64,000 nucleotides of DNA from Stutzerimonas azotifigens (GTDB lineage: Bacteria; Pseudomonadota; Gammaproteobacteria; Pseudomonadales; Pseudomonadaceae), in NCBI RefSeq assembly GCF_013522725.1, contig NZ_JAAMRF010000003.1:62001-126000 (forward strand), read 5' to 3'. Made by a program: the position numbers and the translations under genes. Below are positions 44,893 to 53,246 of the stretch, piece by piece; position 1 is the stretch's first letter, and every line of letters starts with the position of its first letter. A model generated the notes under the pieces. That model did not search any database. It was given only the letters and a program-made list of their open reading frames with translations, and was not told the origin of the DNA.

Positions 44893-45611
44893 ACGACGAC
44901 ATCGCCACCCTGCGCCGGGACCTGGCCGCGGCCTACCGGCTGGCCGCGCTGTTCGGCTGGGACGACACCCTCTACACCCATTTTTCCGTACGCCTGCCGG
45001 GCGAGGAGCCGCGCTTTCTGATCAACCCGTTCGGCCTGCTGTTCGAGGAAGTACGGGCCAGCGACCTGATCGTGGTGGACATGCACGGCAAGGTGGTCGA
45101 AGGCCGCGCCGACTACAACGTCGCCGGCTTCACCATCCACAGCGCGGTGCACATGGCGCGCGAGGATGCGCACTGCGTGATCCACACCCATACCCTGGCC
45201 GGCATGGCGGTGGCGGCGCAGGACGACGGCCTGCTGCAACTGAACCAGATCAGCACCGAGTTTTACCAACGCGTCGGCTACCACCCCTACGAGGGCGTGG
45301 CGCTGGATCTGGAAGAGCGCCGCCGCATCCAGGCCTCGCTGGGCGATCACATCGCCCTGATCCTGCGGCACCACGGCCTGCTCAGCGTGGGCGCCAGCGT
45401 CGCCGATGCCTTCTACGTGATGTTCTACCTCAACCGTGCCTGCGAGATTCAACTGACGACCATCTCGAGCGGCTGCCGCTACAGCCAGATCCAGGCCCAT
45501 CTGAGCCGCCATGCCTGCGAACAGCTGGAGGGTGCCGAATGGCAGCGCCAACTGATCTGGCAGGCCTGGCTGCGCAAGCTCGACCGCCTCGACCCCAGCT
45601 ACAAGGACTGA
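44889..45611 (+). CDS. Class II aldolase/adducin-fold protein lacking the usual catalytic glutamate
   Basis: A 240-residue adducin-head-like protein. Metal ligands H99 and H101 ('VIHTHTLAG') and probably H162 ('RHHGLLSVG') are present. By alignment to fuculose-phosphate aldolase, the base glutamate is replaced by G80 ('NVAGFTIHSAVH'), as in the adducin-like subgroup. It therefore may not be a classical retro-aldolase. It is translationally coupled to the transporter and lies 5 bases before the decarboxylase gene. Its reaction is unknown. Confidence 0.85.
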   Translation: MNDDIATLRRDLAAAYRLAALFGWDDTLYTHFSVRLPGEEPRFLINPFGLLFEEVRASDLIVVDMHGKVVEGRADYNVAGFTIHSAVHMAREDAHCVIHTHTLAGMAVAAQDDGLLQLNQISTEFYQRVGYHPYEGVALDLEERRRIQASLGDHIALILRHHGLLSVGASVADAFYVMFYLNRACEIQLTTISSGCRYSQIQAHLSRHACEQLEGAEWQRQLIWQAWLRKLDRLDPSYKD

Positions 45612-45616
45612 CCAGC

Positions 45617-47218
45617 ATGACCACCTGCGGCGAGTTTCTGATCCGCCAGCTCCAGGCCTGGGGCGTCGATACGATGTTCGGCATCCCCGGCGTGCACACC
45701 GTCGAGCTCTACCGGGGCTTGCCCGGCAGCGGCATTCGCCATGTCACGCCGCGCCACGAGCAGGGCGCGGGGTTCATGGCTGACGGCTACGCGCGGGTTA
45801 GCGGCAAGCCCGGCGTGTGCCTGATCATCACCGGCCCAGGGATGACCAACATCCTCACGGCCATGGCCCAGGCCTACGCCGACTCGATCCCGATGCTGGT
45901 GATTTCCTCGGTCAACGAGCGCGACCGGTTGGGGCAGGGCAGGGGCTACCTGCACGAGCTGCCCGACCAGCGCGCGCTCACCGCCGGTGTCAGCGCCTTC
46001 AGCCACACGCTGATGAGCGTGGAGGCGCTGCCCGACATACTGGCGCGCGCTTTCGCGGTGTTCTCGGGCGCGCGGCCGCGGCCGGTGCACATCGAGCTGC
46101 CGCTGGATCTGATCACCATGCCGGCCGATCACCTTGCCTTGCAGCCGCTGGCCCCGGCCTCTCGCCCGGTGGCCGATGGTGCGCTGATCCGCGCGGCGGT
46201 CGAACGCCTGCGCGCCGCCCGGGCGCCGTTGCTGCTGCTCGGTGGCGGCTGCGTCGAGGCGCCGGACGAGGCCCGTGCGCTCGCCGAGGCGCTGGATGCG
46301 CCGACCGCGCTCACCATCAACGCCAAGGGCCTGCTGGCGGCCGGCCATCCGCTGCTGCTGGGCAGCAACCAGTCGCTGGTGCCGGTGCGCGAGCTGGCGC
46401 GACAGGCGGATGTGGTGCTGGCGATCGGTACCGAACTGGGCGAGACCGATTACGACGTGGTCTTCGACGGTGGCTTCGCCCTCGGCGGCGAGCTGATTCG
46501 CATCGACATCGATGCTGCGCAGCTGGGCCGCAACTTCACCCCAGTGCTGGCCATCCAGGCCGATGCACGTCAGGCAATGGAGCAGCTGCTGGCCGAGTTG
46601 CCGCCCGCCGTCTTCGATGCCGAGAGTCCGGGGGCACTGCGCGCCGCCGCGGTTCGCGCGGCCCTGGCCGAAGACTTCGCCGGCTGGGCGCACTACCGAC
46701 AGCTGTTCGATACCCTCCTGGAAGCGCTGCCCAGCGCGCGCTTCGTCGGCGATTCGACCCAGACCGTCTACAGCGGCAACCACCTGGTCGACACCATGGC
46801 CCCGCGACGCTGGTTCAACTCATCGACCGGCTACGGCACCCTCGGCTACGGCCTGCCCGCCGCCATCGGGGCGAAACTCGCCGACCCGTCCAGCCCGGTG
46901 ATCTGCCTGATCGGCGACGGCGGCCTGCAATTCAGCCTGGCGGAACTGGCCAGCGCGGTCGAGGTGGGCGTCGGTATCGTCGTGCTGCTGTGGAACAACC
47001 AGGGCTACGGCGAGATAAAGCGCTACATGGAGCGTCGCCAGATCACCCCGCTCGGCGTCGACATCCACACCCCCGATTTCATCGCGATCGCTCGTGGCTT
47101 CGGCTGTCTGGCCGAGCGCGCCCGTGACCACGCGCACCTCGCCGAACTGCTGCGCCAGGCGCCGGGCGACCGGCCACTGCTGATCGAGCTCATGGAGGCG
47201 CCGCCGTTCCACCCTTGA
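45617..47218 (+). CDS. aruI: Thiamine-diphosphate decarboxylase, 5-guanidino-2-oxopentanoate decarboxylase-like (AruI)
   Basis: A 533-residue ThDP enzyme of the acetolactate synthase superfamily. The activating glutamate is E48 in 'VTPRHEQGAGFMADGYARVSG' (in part), and the cofactor motif runs from 'GDGGLQFSLAEL' to 'LWNNQGYGEI'. The N-terminal 'FGIPGVHTVELYRGL' is characteristic of AruI of P. aeruginosa, which decarboxylates 2-ketoarginine to 4-guanidinobutyraldehyde. With kauB at 3057 and gbuA in this operon, it would complete the arginine transaminase route except for the transaminase itself. ATG 45617 is chosen; the open frame continues far upstream without similarity. Confidence 0.82.
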   Translation: MTTCGEFLIRQLQAWGVDTMFGIPGVHTVELYRGLPGSGIRHVTPRHEQGAGFMADGYARVSGKPGVCLIITGPGMTNILTAMAQAYADSIPMLVISSVNERDRLGQGRGYLHELPDQRALTAGVSAFSHTLMSVEALPDILARAFAVFSGARPRPVHIELPLDLITMPADHLALQPLAPASRPVADGALIRAAVERLRAARAPLLLLGGGCVEAPDEARALAEALDAPTALTINAKGLLAAGHPLLLGSNQSLVPVRELARQADVVLAIGTELGETDYDVVFDGGFALGGELIRIDIDAAQLGRNFTPVLAIQADARQAMEQLLAELPPAVFDAESPGALRAAAVRAALAEDFAGWAHYRQLFDTLLEALPSARFVGDSTQTVYSGNHLVDTMAPRRWFNSSTGYGTLGYGLPAAIGAKLADPSSPVICLIGDGGLQFSLAELASAVEVGVGIVVLLWNNQGYGEIKRYMERRQITPLGVDIHTPDFIAIARGFGCLAERARDHAHLAELLRQAPGDRPLLIELMEAPPFHP

Positions 47219-47287
47219 TTCCACAACAACATGCCGGTAACCGCCTTCTCTCCTGCCAACCACAAGAGCAAAACCGGGAGTCACGCC

Positions 47288-48628
47288 ATGTTCAGACAGC
47301 TTACCCAGTACTTCGGCCAGGACAGCCTGGCCGCCACCGATCGCACCCATCGCAGCCTCGGCATGCCGGGCACCCTCGCGCTCTGGCTGGGCGCCAACGT
47401 GGTGGTGACCACCATTCTCACCGGCATGCTGCTGGTGCCGGATCTGCCGTTCGGCCAGGCGATGCTGATCGTGCTGCTCGGCTCGGCGATCGGCATCCTG
47501 CCGCTGGTGCTGGTCGGTCTGATGGGGCAGCGCTCGGGCCTGAGCACCATGGTGCTGGCACGGGGCAGTTACGGCCTCCAGGGGGCCAAGCTGCCGTCGC
47601 TGGTCAATCTGTTGAGCCTGCTGGCCTGGAGCTGGATTCAGGCGCTGCTGGCCGGCATGAGCCTGAACTTCGCGGTGCAGGCGCTGACCGGCTACAGCAA
47701 TCTGGCCTTGTTCACCATCCTCTGCGAGGCGTTGGTGGTGCTGATCGCTCTGCGTGGTCACCTGGGCATCGAACGGGTCGAACGTTGGGCCGCGCTCGGC
47801 ATGGTGCTGCTCGCCGGCGCGGTGTTCTACGCCATGGGCCAGCACTTCGAATTCGCCGAACTGCTCGCCATGCCGGCCGAACCACGAAACGAGATCACCG
47901 CCGGGATCGCCTTCGATATCGTCATCGCCACGGCGTTTTCCTGGATTCCGCTGGCGGCCGACTACAACCGCAACTGCCGTACGCAGAAGGTCGCCGCGGT
48001 CGGCACCTGGGTCGGCTACGTGCTCGCCACGCTGCTGGCGATGGGCATGGGCGCGGCGGTGTCGGGCTTCAGCGTGCTGTCGGGCATGGAGCAGACCTAC
48101 GACCCGGCCGTGTTGCTGGCCGGCTTCGGCTTCGGGCTGCCGGCGGCGATCGTGGTGTTCCTGTCGGTGATGACCACCAACGTGATGTGCGTGTACAGCG
48201 CGTCGCTGTCGTACCTCAACATCCGTCCGCAGACGCCTTTCTGGAAGCCGGCGCTGGTGATCGGCCTGCTGTCCATCGCCGGCTCGCAGATCCCGGGCAT
48301 CCTCGACAATTTCCAGACCTTCCTGCTGGTGATCGGCAGCGTCTTCATTCCGGCGTTCGCCGTGCTGATCGCCGACTACTTCGTCATCCACCGCGGCGAC
48401 TACGACGAGGGCGACCTGCTGCGCGAAACGGGCGGCCGCTACGGCTACCGGGCAGGCATCAACCCGGCTGCGTACGCCGCCTACGGCTTGGGCGCGTTGC
48501 TGGCCTACTATTGGGGCTGGGTCTCGCCGCTCGCGTTCGGCGCCTCGCTGCCGGTGTTCGTGCTTACCGCCGTGCTCTACGTGGTGCTGCGCAAGTGGGT
48601 ACTGGTACCGCGGGTGCAGGTGGCCTGA
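47288..48628 (+). CDS. NCS1-family permease (cytosine/allantoin transporter-like)
   Basis: A 446-residue transporter with about 12 hydrophobic segments and the NCS1 opening pattern 'LWLGANVVVTTILTG'. The family imports nucleobases, hydantoins, allantoin and related nitrogen compounds by cation symport. GGGAG precedes the ATG at 47288. P. aeruginosa also has an NCS1-type transporter gene close to gbuA, so uptake of a guanidino or ureido compound is plausible. Substrate is inferred from context. Confidence 0.88.
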   Translation: MFRQLTQYFGQDSLAATDRTHRSLGMPGTLALWLGANVVVTTILTGMLLVPDLPFGQAMLIVLLGSAIGILPLVLVGLMGQRSGLSTMVLARGSYGLQGAKLPSLVNLLSLLAWSWIQALLAGMSLNFAVQALTGYSNLALFTILCEALVVLIALRGHLGIERVERWAALGMVLLAGAVFYAMGQHFEFAELLAMPAEPRNEITAGIAFDIVIATAFSWIPLAADYNRNCRTQKVAAVGTWVGYVLATLLAMGMGAAVSGFSVLSGMEQTYDPAVLLAGFGFGLPAAIVVFLSVMTTNVMCVYSASLSYLNIRPQTPFWKPALVIGLLSIAGSQIPGILDNFQTFLLVIGSVFIPAFAVLIADYFVIHRGDYDEGDLLRETGGRYGYRAGINPAAYAAYGLGALLAYYWGWVSPLAFGASLPVFVLTAVLYVVLRKWVLVPRVQVA

Positions 48629-48677
48629 GGATGCGCTGGCTTTTCCCGTGACCAGGCGGTGGCGCCCGGAGGAACCG

Positions 48678-48710
48678 ATGAAGATCGTCGCCCGAAACCA
48701 GTGGTTCTAG
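48678..48710 (+). other. Short leader ORF ending in an amber codon, original 5' end of the MBL-fold gene
   Basis: ATG at 48678 follows GGAGGAA, the best ribosome binding site in this region, but the frame reads MKIVARNQWF and then TAG at 48708-48710. The sequence after the TAG continues in the same frame as a full MBL-fold protein. A single base change (for example GAG to TAG) explains it. Confidence 0.75.
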
Positions 48711-49412
48711 GTGCAGCGCCGCGCCGATGGCGTGAGCCTGATCCATGAGCCCTGGATCAGGCCTTTCTACCGCTGCAACCTCTGGCACGTTCAAGGGCGC
48801 GAGCGCGACGTGCTGGTCGATAGCGGCTCGGGCGTGGTCAGTCTGCGCGAGCAGCTGCCCTGGCTGACCGAGAAGCCGCTGCTGGCGGTCGCCAGCCACA
48901 CCCACTTCGACCACGTGGCCGGGCACCATGAATTCCCCGAACGCCTGGTGCATCCGGCCGAGGCGGACATTCTCTCCCGGCCCGACGGCCAAAATACGCT
49001 GGCTGAAGCCTATGTCGGCGACGAGATGTTCGAGGCCCACCCCGACTGCCCGCTGTGCTACGCCGAATATCGCGTGAAGGCGGCGCCGGCAACGCGGCTG
49101 GTGGAGGAGGGCGACGTGCTGGATCTGGGCGATCGGGTGCTCGAGGTGCTGCACACGCCAGGGCATTCGCCGGGCGGCATCAGCCTATGGGAAGCGCGCA
49201 CGCAGACGCTGTTTTCCGGGGACATCCTCTACGACGGACCGCTGATTGAGGACGCCTACCATTCGGACCTCGGCGACTACGCGCGCAGCCTGGCGCGCTT
49301 GGGCGAATTGCCGGTGCGCACCGTGCACGGTGGGCACTTCTCGAGCTTTTCAGGGGAGAGGATGCGTGAGCTGATCGAGGCGTGGTTCGCTGCCCATCCA
49401 GGGATGGACTAG
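48711..49412 (+). CDS. Metallo-beta-lactamase-fold hydrolase, 5' end interrupted by an in-frame amber codon
   Basis: A 233-residue MBL-fold protein with zinc ligands 'HTHFDHVAGHH', 'HTPGHSPGG', 'FSGDIL' and 'VHGGHFSSF'. The glyoxalase-II-like fold suggests thioester, lactone or lactam hydrolysis. The natural start is almost certainly ATG 48678, but TAG at 48708 interrupts codon 11. A GTG immediately after the stop could allow reinitiation, giving the protein listed here lacking only about 11 residues. The gene may therefore be functional, poorly expressed or a recent pseudogene. It is last in the guanidino operon, 49 bases after the NCS1 gene counted from ATG 48678. Confidence 0.7.
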   Translation: MQRRADGVSLIHEPWIRPFYRCNLWHVQGRERDVLVDSGSGVVSLREQLPWLTEKPLLAVASHTHFDHVAGHHEFPERLVHPAEADILSRPDGQNTLAEAYVGDEMFEAHPDCPLCYAEYRVKAAPATRLVEEGDVLDLGDRVLEVLHTPGHSPGGISLWEARTQTLFSGDILYDGPLIEDAYHSDLGDYARSLARLGELPVRTVHGGHFSSFSGERMRELIEAWFAAHPGMD

Positions 49413-49427
49413 CGAACCCGCGTCGGT

Positions 49428-50804
49428 TCAGACGGTGTGCAGGTACCAGTTGTACTCGAGGTCGGAGATCGAGTGCTCGAACTCGGCCAGCTCGCTTTCC
49501 TTGCAGGCGACGAAGATGTCGATGTAGTCCGGGCTGATGTAGCGGGCCATGATTTCGCTGTCGTCCAGCTCGCGCAGCGCGTCGCGCAGGTTGGTCGGCA
49601 GGCTCTGCTCGACCTGCTCGTAGGAATTGCCCTCGATCGGTTCGGCCGGCTCGATCTCGCTGGTCAGGCCGTGATGGATCCCGGCCAGGACGCCAGCGAG
49701 CAACAGGTAGGGGTTGGCGTCGGCACCGGCTACACGGTGTTCGATGCGCACCGCGTCCGGACTGTCGGTGGGAATGCGCAGGGCCACGGTGCGGTTGTCG
49801 AGGCCCCAGCTCGGGGTGTTCGGCACGTAGAACTGGGCACCGAAGCGGCGGTACGAATTCACGTTCGGGCAGAGGAAGGCCATCGAGGCCGGCATGGTCT
49901 CCTGTAGCCCGCCGATGGCATGGCGAAGGCGGGCATTTTCCAGCGGCTCGTCGCCGGCGAAAATATTGTTTCCGTCCTTGTCCAGAATGGAAATGTGCAC
50001 GTGCAAGCCATTGCCTGCCTGGCCGGGGTAGGGCTTGGCCATGAAGGTGGAGTCCATCTCATGGTCGTAGGCGATGTTCTTGATCAGCCGCTTGAGCAGG
50101 ACCGCGTAGTCGCAGGCCTTGATCGGGTCGGCGACGTGATGGAGGTTGACCTCGAACTGCGCCGGCGCGCTTTCCTTGACGATGGCATCGGCCGGGATGC
50201 CCTGTTCCTTGGCGCCTTCGAGCACGTCCTGCAGGCAGTCGACGTATTCGTCCAGGTCGTCGATCAGGTAGACCTGGGTCGACACCGGGCGCTTGCCGGA
50301 GATGGGTGAGCGCGGTGGCTGCGGGCGGCCGTTCACGTTCTCCTGATCGATCAGGTAGAACTCCAGTTCGAACGCGGCGCAGATGGTCAGGCCCAGCTCG
50401 TCGAAACGCGCTACGACCTGGCGCAGAACCTCGCGCGGGTCGGCGAAGAACGGCGAACCGTCGCGCTCGTGCATGGTCATCAGCAGCTGCGCGGTGGGGC
50501 GCTTCTGCCAGGGTTCCTTGGAAAGGGTGTTGGGAATCGGGAAGCAGGTCCGGTCGGCGTCGCCCATGTCCAGGCCAAGGCCGGTGCTTTCCACGGTGAT
50601 GCCATTGATGTCGAGAGCGAACAGCGAGGCGGGGAGGTTGATGCCCTTTTCATACACCTTGTGCAGGCTGGCGCGCTCGATGCGCTTGCCTCGAACTACC
50701 CCGTTCATGTCGGCGATCAGTAGATCGACGTAGAGGATTTCCGGATGTTCCTTGAGAAATGCGTTCGCTTCGTTGAGCTGAACGGCACGCGGCTGGGAAG
50801 CCAT
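49428..50804 (-). CDS. spuI: Gamma-glutamylpolyamine synthetase (glutamine synthetase family)
   Basis: A 458-residue glutamine synthetase homologue with N-terminal beta-grasp part ('VDLLIADMNGVVRGKRIE') and catalytic domain ('FELEFYLID', 'GNGLHVHISI', 'RIEHRVAGADANPYL'). It ATP-dependently joins glutamate to a polyamine such as putrescine, starting the gamma-glutamylation route. Length equals P. aeruginosa SpuI (PA0296). It is divergent from spuA-spuB-spuC across a 233-base AT-rich gap with a TTGACT (minus strand, 50856-50861) that may be its -35 element. It converges on the MBL-fold gene. Confidence 0.92.
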   Translation of the reverse strand: MASQPRAVQLNEANAFLKEHPEILYVDLLIADMNGVVRGKRIERASLHKVYEKGINLPASLFALDINGITVESTGLGLDMGDADRTCFPIPNTLSKEPWQKRPTAQLLMTMHERDGSPFFADPREVLRQVVARFDELGLTICAAFELEFYLIDQENVNGRPQPPRSPISGKRPVSTQVYLIDDLDEYVDCLQDVLEGAKEQGIPADAIVKESAPAQFEVNLHHVADPIKACDYAVLLKRLIKNIAYDHEMDSTFMAKPYPGQAGNGLHVHISILDKDGNNIFAGDEPLENARLRHAIGGLQETMPASMAFLCPNVNSYRRFGAQFYVPNTPSWGLDNRTVALRIPTDSPDAVRIEHRVAGADANPYLLLAGVLAGIHHGLTSEIEPAEPIEGNSYEQVEQSLPTNLRDALRELDDSEIMARYISPDYIDIFVACKESELAEFEHSISDLEYNWYLHTV

Positions 50805-51037
50805 GATGAAGCACCTTAATTGTTAAAAATTTCAATCATCAAACGTCTTGCCTGGAGTCAATCGAAAAGCCAGGCCAGTGTCAATAGTGGTCCCGGAAGG
50901 CTCCGTGCGGCCTGTCGAGGCCCGTTTACCTGGTTGTCGAAGGCGCGACTGTTCAACGAACTGGCAAGCTATTGTCTAAAAAAATGAACAAGGCTACTCT
51001 CGATCAAGACTTCCACGACAGACAGACGTGTGTCCTC

Positions 51038-51778
51038 ATGCCTCGCTTGCCGCTGATCGGCGTATGCGCCTGCACCAAACAGATCGGTCACCATCCTTTC
51101 CATATCGCTGGCGACAAATACCTGCGGGCGGCCTCCATCGCCGGGCTACCGCTGGTGATTCCGGCGCTCGGCGAAGCGCTCGACCAGGCCACCCTGCTCG
51201 AGCAGTTCGACGGCCTGCTGTTCACCGGTTCGCCGTCCAATGTCGAGCCTCATCATTATAGTGGGCCGGCGAGCGAGCCCGGCACGCCCCACGATCCCGA
51301 TCGCGACGCCACGACCCTGCCGCTGATCCGCGCTGCCATCGACGCCGGCATTCCGGTGTTCGGCATCTGCCGCGGCTTCCAGGAAATGAACGTCGCCTTT
51401 GGTGGCAGCCTGTACCAGAAGGTTCACGATGTCGGCGTTTACGGGGATCACCGCGAGCGTCCGGACGATCCGGTGGAGGTGCAGTACGGCCTCAGCCATC
51501 CGCTACACATCCAGCCGGGAGGGCTGCTCGCCACGCTGCTGCCACCCCAGATCCAGGTCAACTCCGTGCATGGCCAGGGGGTCGAACGCCTGGGCCGGGG
51601 CCTGCGTATCGAGGCGCTGGCGCCGGACGGGCTGATCGAAGCCTTCTCCGTCGAGGGCGCGCGTTTTGCCCTAGGCGTCCAGTGGCACCCGGAATGGAAG
51701 GTGCATGACCACCCGCATTACCTGGCGCTGTTCCAGGCTTTCGCCGAGGCCTGCCGGGAGCACGCGAGCCAACGCTGA
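51038..51778 (+). CDS. spuA: Gamma-glutamyl-GABA hydrolase (class I glutamine amidotransferase fold)
   Basis: A 246-residue peptidase C26-type hydrolase. Nucleophile Cys is in 'VFGICRGFQE' and the His-Glu pair in 'VQWHPEWK'. It releases glutamate from gamma-glutamyl-GABA, the last special step of gamma-glutamylated putrescine breakdown. The start MPRLPLIGVCACTKQ is aligned with SpuA/PuuD; an in-frame ATG at 50984 would add 18 residues, and neither has a clear ribosome site. First gene of the spuABC series. Confidence 0.9.
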   Translation: MPRLPLIGVCACTKQIGHHPFHIAGDKYLRAASIAGLPLVIPALGEALDQATLLEQFDGLLFTGSPSNVEPHHYSGPASEPGTPHDPDRDATTLPLIRAAIDAGIPVFGICRGFQEMNVAFGGSLYQKVHDVGVYGDHRERPDDPVEVQYGLSHPLHIQPGGLLATLLPPQIQVNSVHGQGVERLGRGLRIEALAPDGLIEAFSVEGARFALGVQWHPEWKVHDHPHYLALFQAFAEACREHASQR

Positions 51779-51820
51779 CCGCACCCTCGCAGCGGTCGTT
51801 CCATCAACCTTGAGGTCGTT

Positions 51821-53179
51821 ATGACTACCAAGCTCGACCAGCTCACGGGCTGGCTGAAAGAACGCAAGATCACCGAAGTCGAATGCCTGATCAGCGACCT
51901 GACCGGTATCGCACGGGGCAAGATTTCCCCGACCAACAAGTTTCTCGACGAAAAGGGCATGCGTCTCCCCGAGAGCGTGCTGCTGCAGACCGTCACCGGC
52001 GACTATGTCGAGGACGACATCTACTACGAGCTCCTCGATCCGGCCGACATCGACATGTTCTGCCGCCCGGACCCCAATGCCGTGTTCCTCGTGCCTTGGG
52101 CCATCGAGCCCACCGCCCAGGTCATCCACGACACCTACGACAAGATGGGCAACCCCATCGAGCTGTCGCCGCGCAACATCCTCAAGAAAGTACTGAAGAT
52201 GTACGCCGACATGGGCTGGCAGCCGATCGTCGCGCCGGAGATGGAGTTCTACCTGACCAAGCGCTGCGAGGACCCTGACCTGCCGTTCCAGCCGCCGGTC
52301 GGTCGCTCGGGCCGGCAGGAAACCGGACGCCAGTCGTTCTCCATCGATGCGGCCAACGAATTCGACCCGCTGTTCGAGGACATGTACGACTGGTGCGAGG
52401 CCCAGGGCCTGGACCTCGATACGCTGATCCACGAGGAAGGCACCGCGCAGATGGAGATCAACTTCCGTCATGGCGAGGCGCTGCACCTGGCCGACCAGAT
52501 CCTGGTGTTCAAGCGGACCATGCGCGAGGCCGCGCTCAAGCACAACGTCGCCGCTACCTTCATGGCCAAGCCCATGACAGGCGAGCCGGGCAGCGCGATG
52601 CACCTGCACCAGAGCGTCATCGACCTGGAAACCGGGCGCAACATCTTCTCCAACCCCGACGGTTCCATGAGCCAGCTGTTCCTGCACCACGTCGGCGGCC
52701 TGCAGAAGTACATCCCCGAGCTGCTGCCGATGTTCGCGCCCAACGTCAATTCGTTCCGCCGTTTCCTGCCCGACACCTCGGCGCCGGTGAACGTCGAATG
52801 GGGCGAGGAGAACCGTACCGTCGGTTTGCGCGTGCCCGATTCCGATCCGCAGAACCGCCGCGTCGAGAACCGCCTGGCCGGTGCCGATGCCAACCCGTAC
52901 CTCGCCATAGCCGCGAGCCTGCTGTGCGGCTACATCGGCATGGTCGAGGAATTGACCCCGAGCCAGCCGGTCAAGGGTCGCGGCTACGAGCGCCGCAACC
53001 TGCGCCTGCCGTTGACCCTGGAAACCGCCCTGGAGCGGATGGAAAGCTGCCGACAGCTGGAAAAGTACCTGAGCCCCAAGTTCATCACCGGCTATGTCGC
53101 GGTCAAGCGCGCCGAGCAGGAGAACTACCATCGGGTGATCAGTTCCTGGGAGCGCGAGTTCCTGATGCTCTCGGTGTAA
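51821..53179 (+). CDS. spuB: Gamma-glutamylpolyamine synthetase (glutamine synthetase family)
   Basis: A 452-residue glutamine synthetase homologue ('VECLISDLTGIARGK', 'PEMEFYLTK', 'GSAMHLHQSV', 'RVENRLAGADANPYLA'). It shares the fold and probable role of SpuI with a different polyamine preference; the two are clearly distinct in sequence. It lies 42 bases after spuA and 67 bases before spuC. Length matches SpuB (PA0298). Confidence 0.92.
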   Translation: MTTKLDQLTGWLKERKITEVECLISDLTGIARGKISPTNKFLDEKGMRLPESVLLQTVTGDYVEDDIYYELLDPADIDMFCRPDPNAVFLVPWAIEPTAQVIHDTYDKMGNPIELSPRNILKKVLKMYADMGWQPIVAPEMEFYLTKRCEDPDLPFQPPVGRSGRQETGRQSFSIDAANEFDPLFEDMYDWCEAQGLDLDTLIHEEGTAQMEINFRHGEALHLADQILVFKRTMREAALKHNVAATFMAKPMTGEPGSAMHLHQSVIDLETGRNIFSNPDGSMSQLFLHHVGGLQKYIPELLPMFAPNVNSFRRFLPDTSAPVNVEWGEENRTVGLRVPDSDPQNRRVENRLAGADANPYLAIAASLLCGYIGMVEELTPSQPVKGRGYERRNLRLPLTLETALERMESCRQLEKYLSPKFITGYVAVKRAEQENYHRVISSWEREFLMLSV

Positions 53180-53182
53180 TCG

Positions 53183-53211
53183 TAGGGTGGATGGCGTTTT
53201 TTTCATCCACC
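53183..53211 (+). repeat. Hairpin between spuB and spuC, related to the aguBA repeat
   Basis: GGTGGATG (53186-53193) pairs with CATCCACC (53204-53211); the left side reads GTAGGGTGGATG like the element at 24654. A T-run lies inside the loop rather than after the stem. Confidence 0.6.
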
Positions 53212-53246
53212 GTCAACGCACCGCACTAACGACCTGGAGGTGATCG

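Noticed and set aside
44744-45616. Upstream extension of the ThDP enzyme frame to 824 residues
   Set aside because: The extra part overlaps the ABC fusion and aldolase genes out of frame and has no similarity; the ATG at 45617 matches the family start.
48678-48720. Amber codon read as pyrrolysine or another recoding event
   Set aside because: No recoding signal or pyrrolysine machinery is visible, and the MBL family has no such residue; mutation or reinitiation is simpler.
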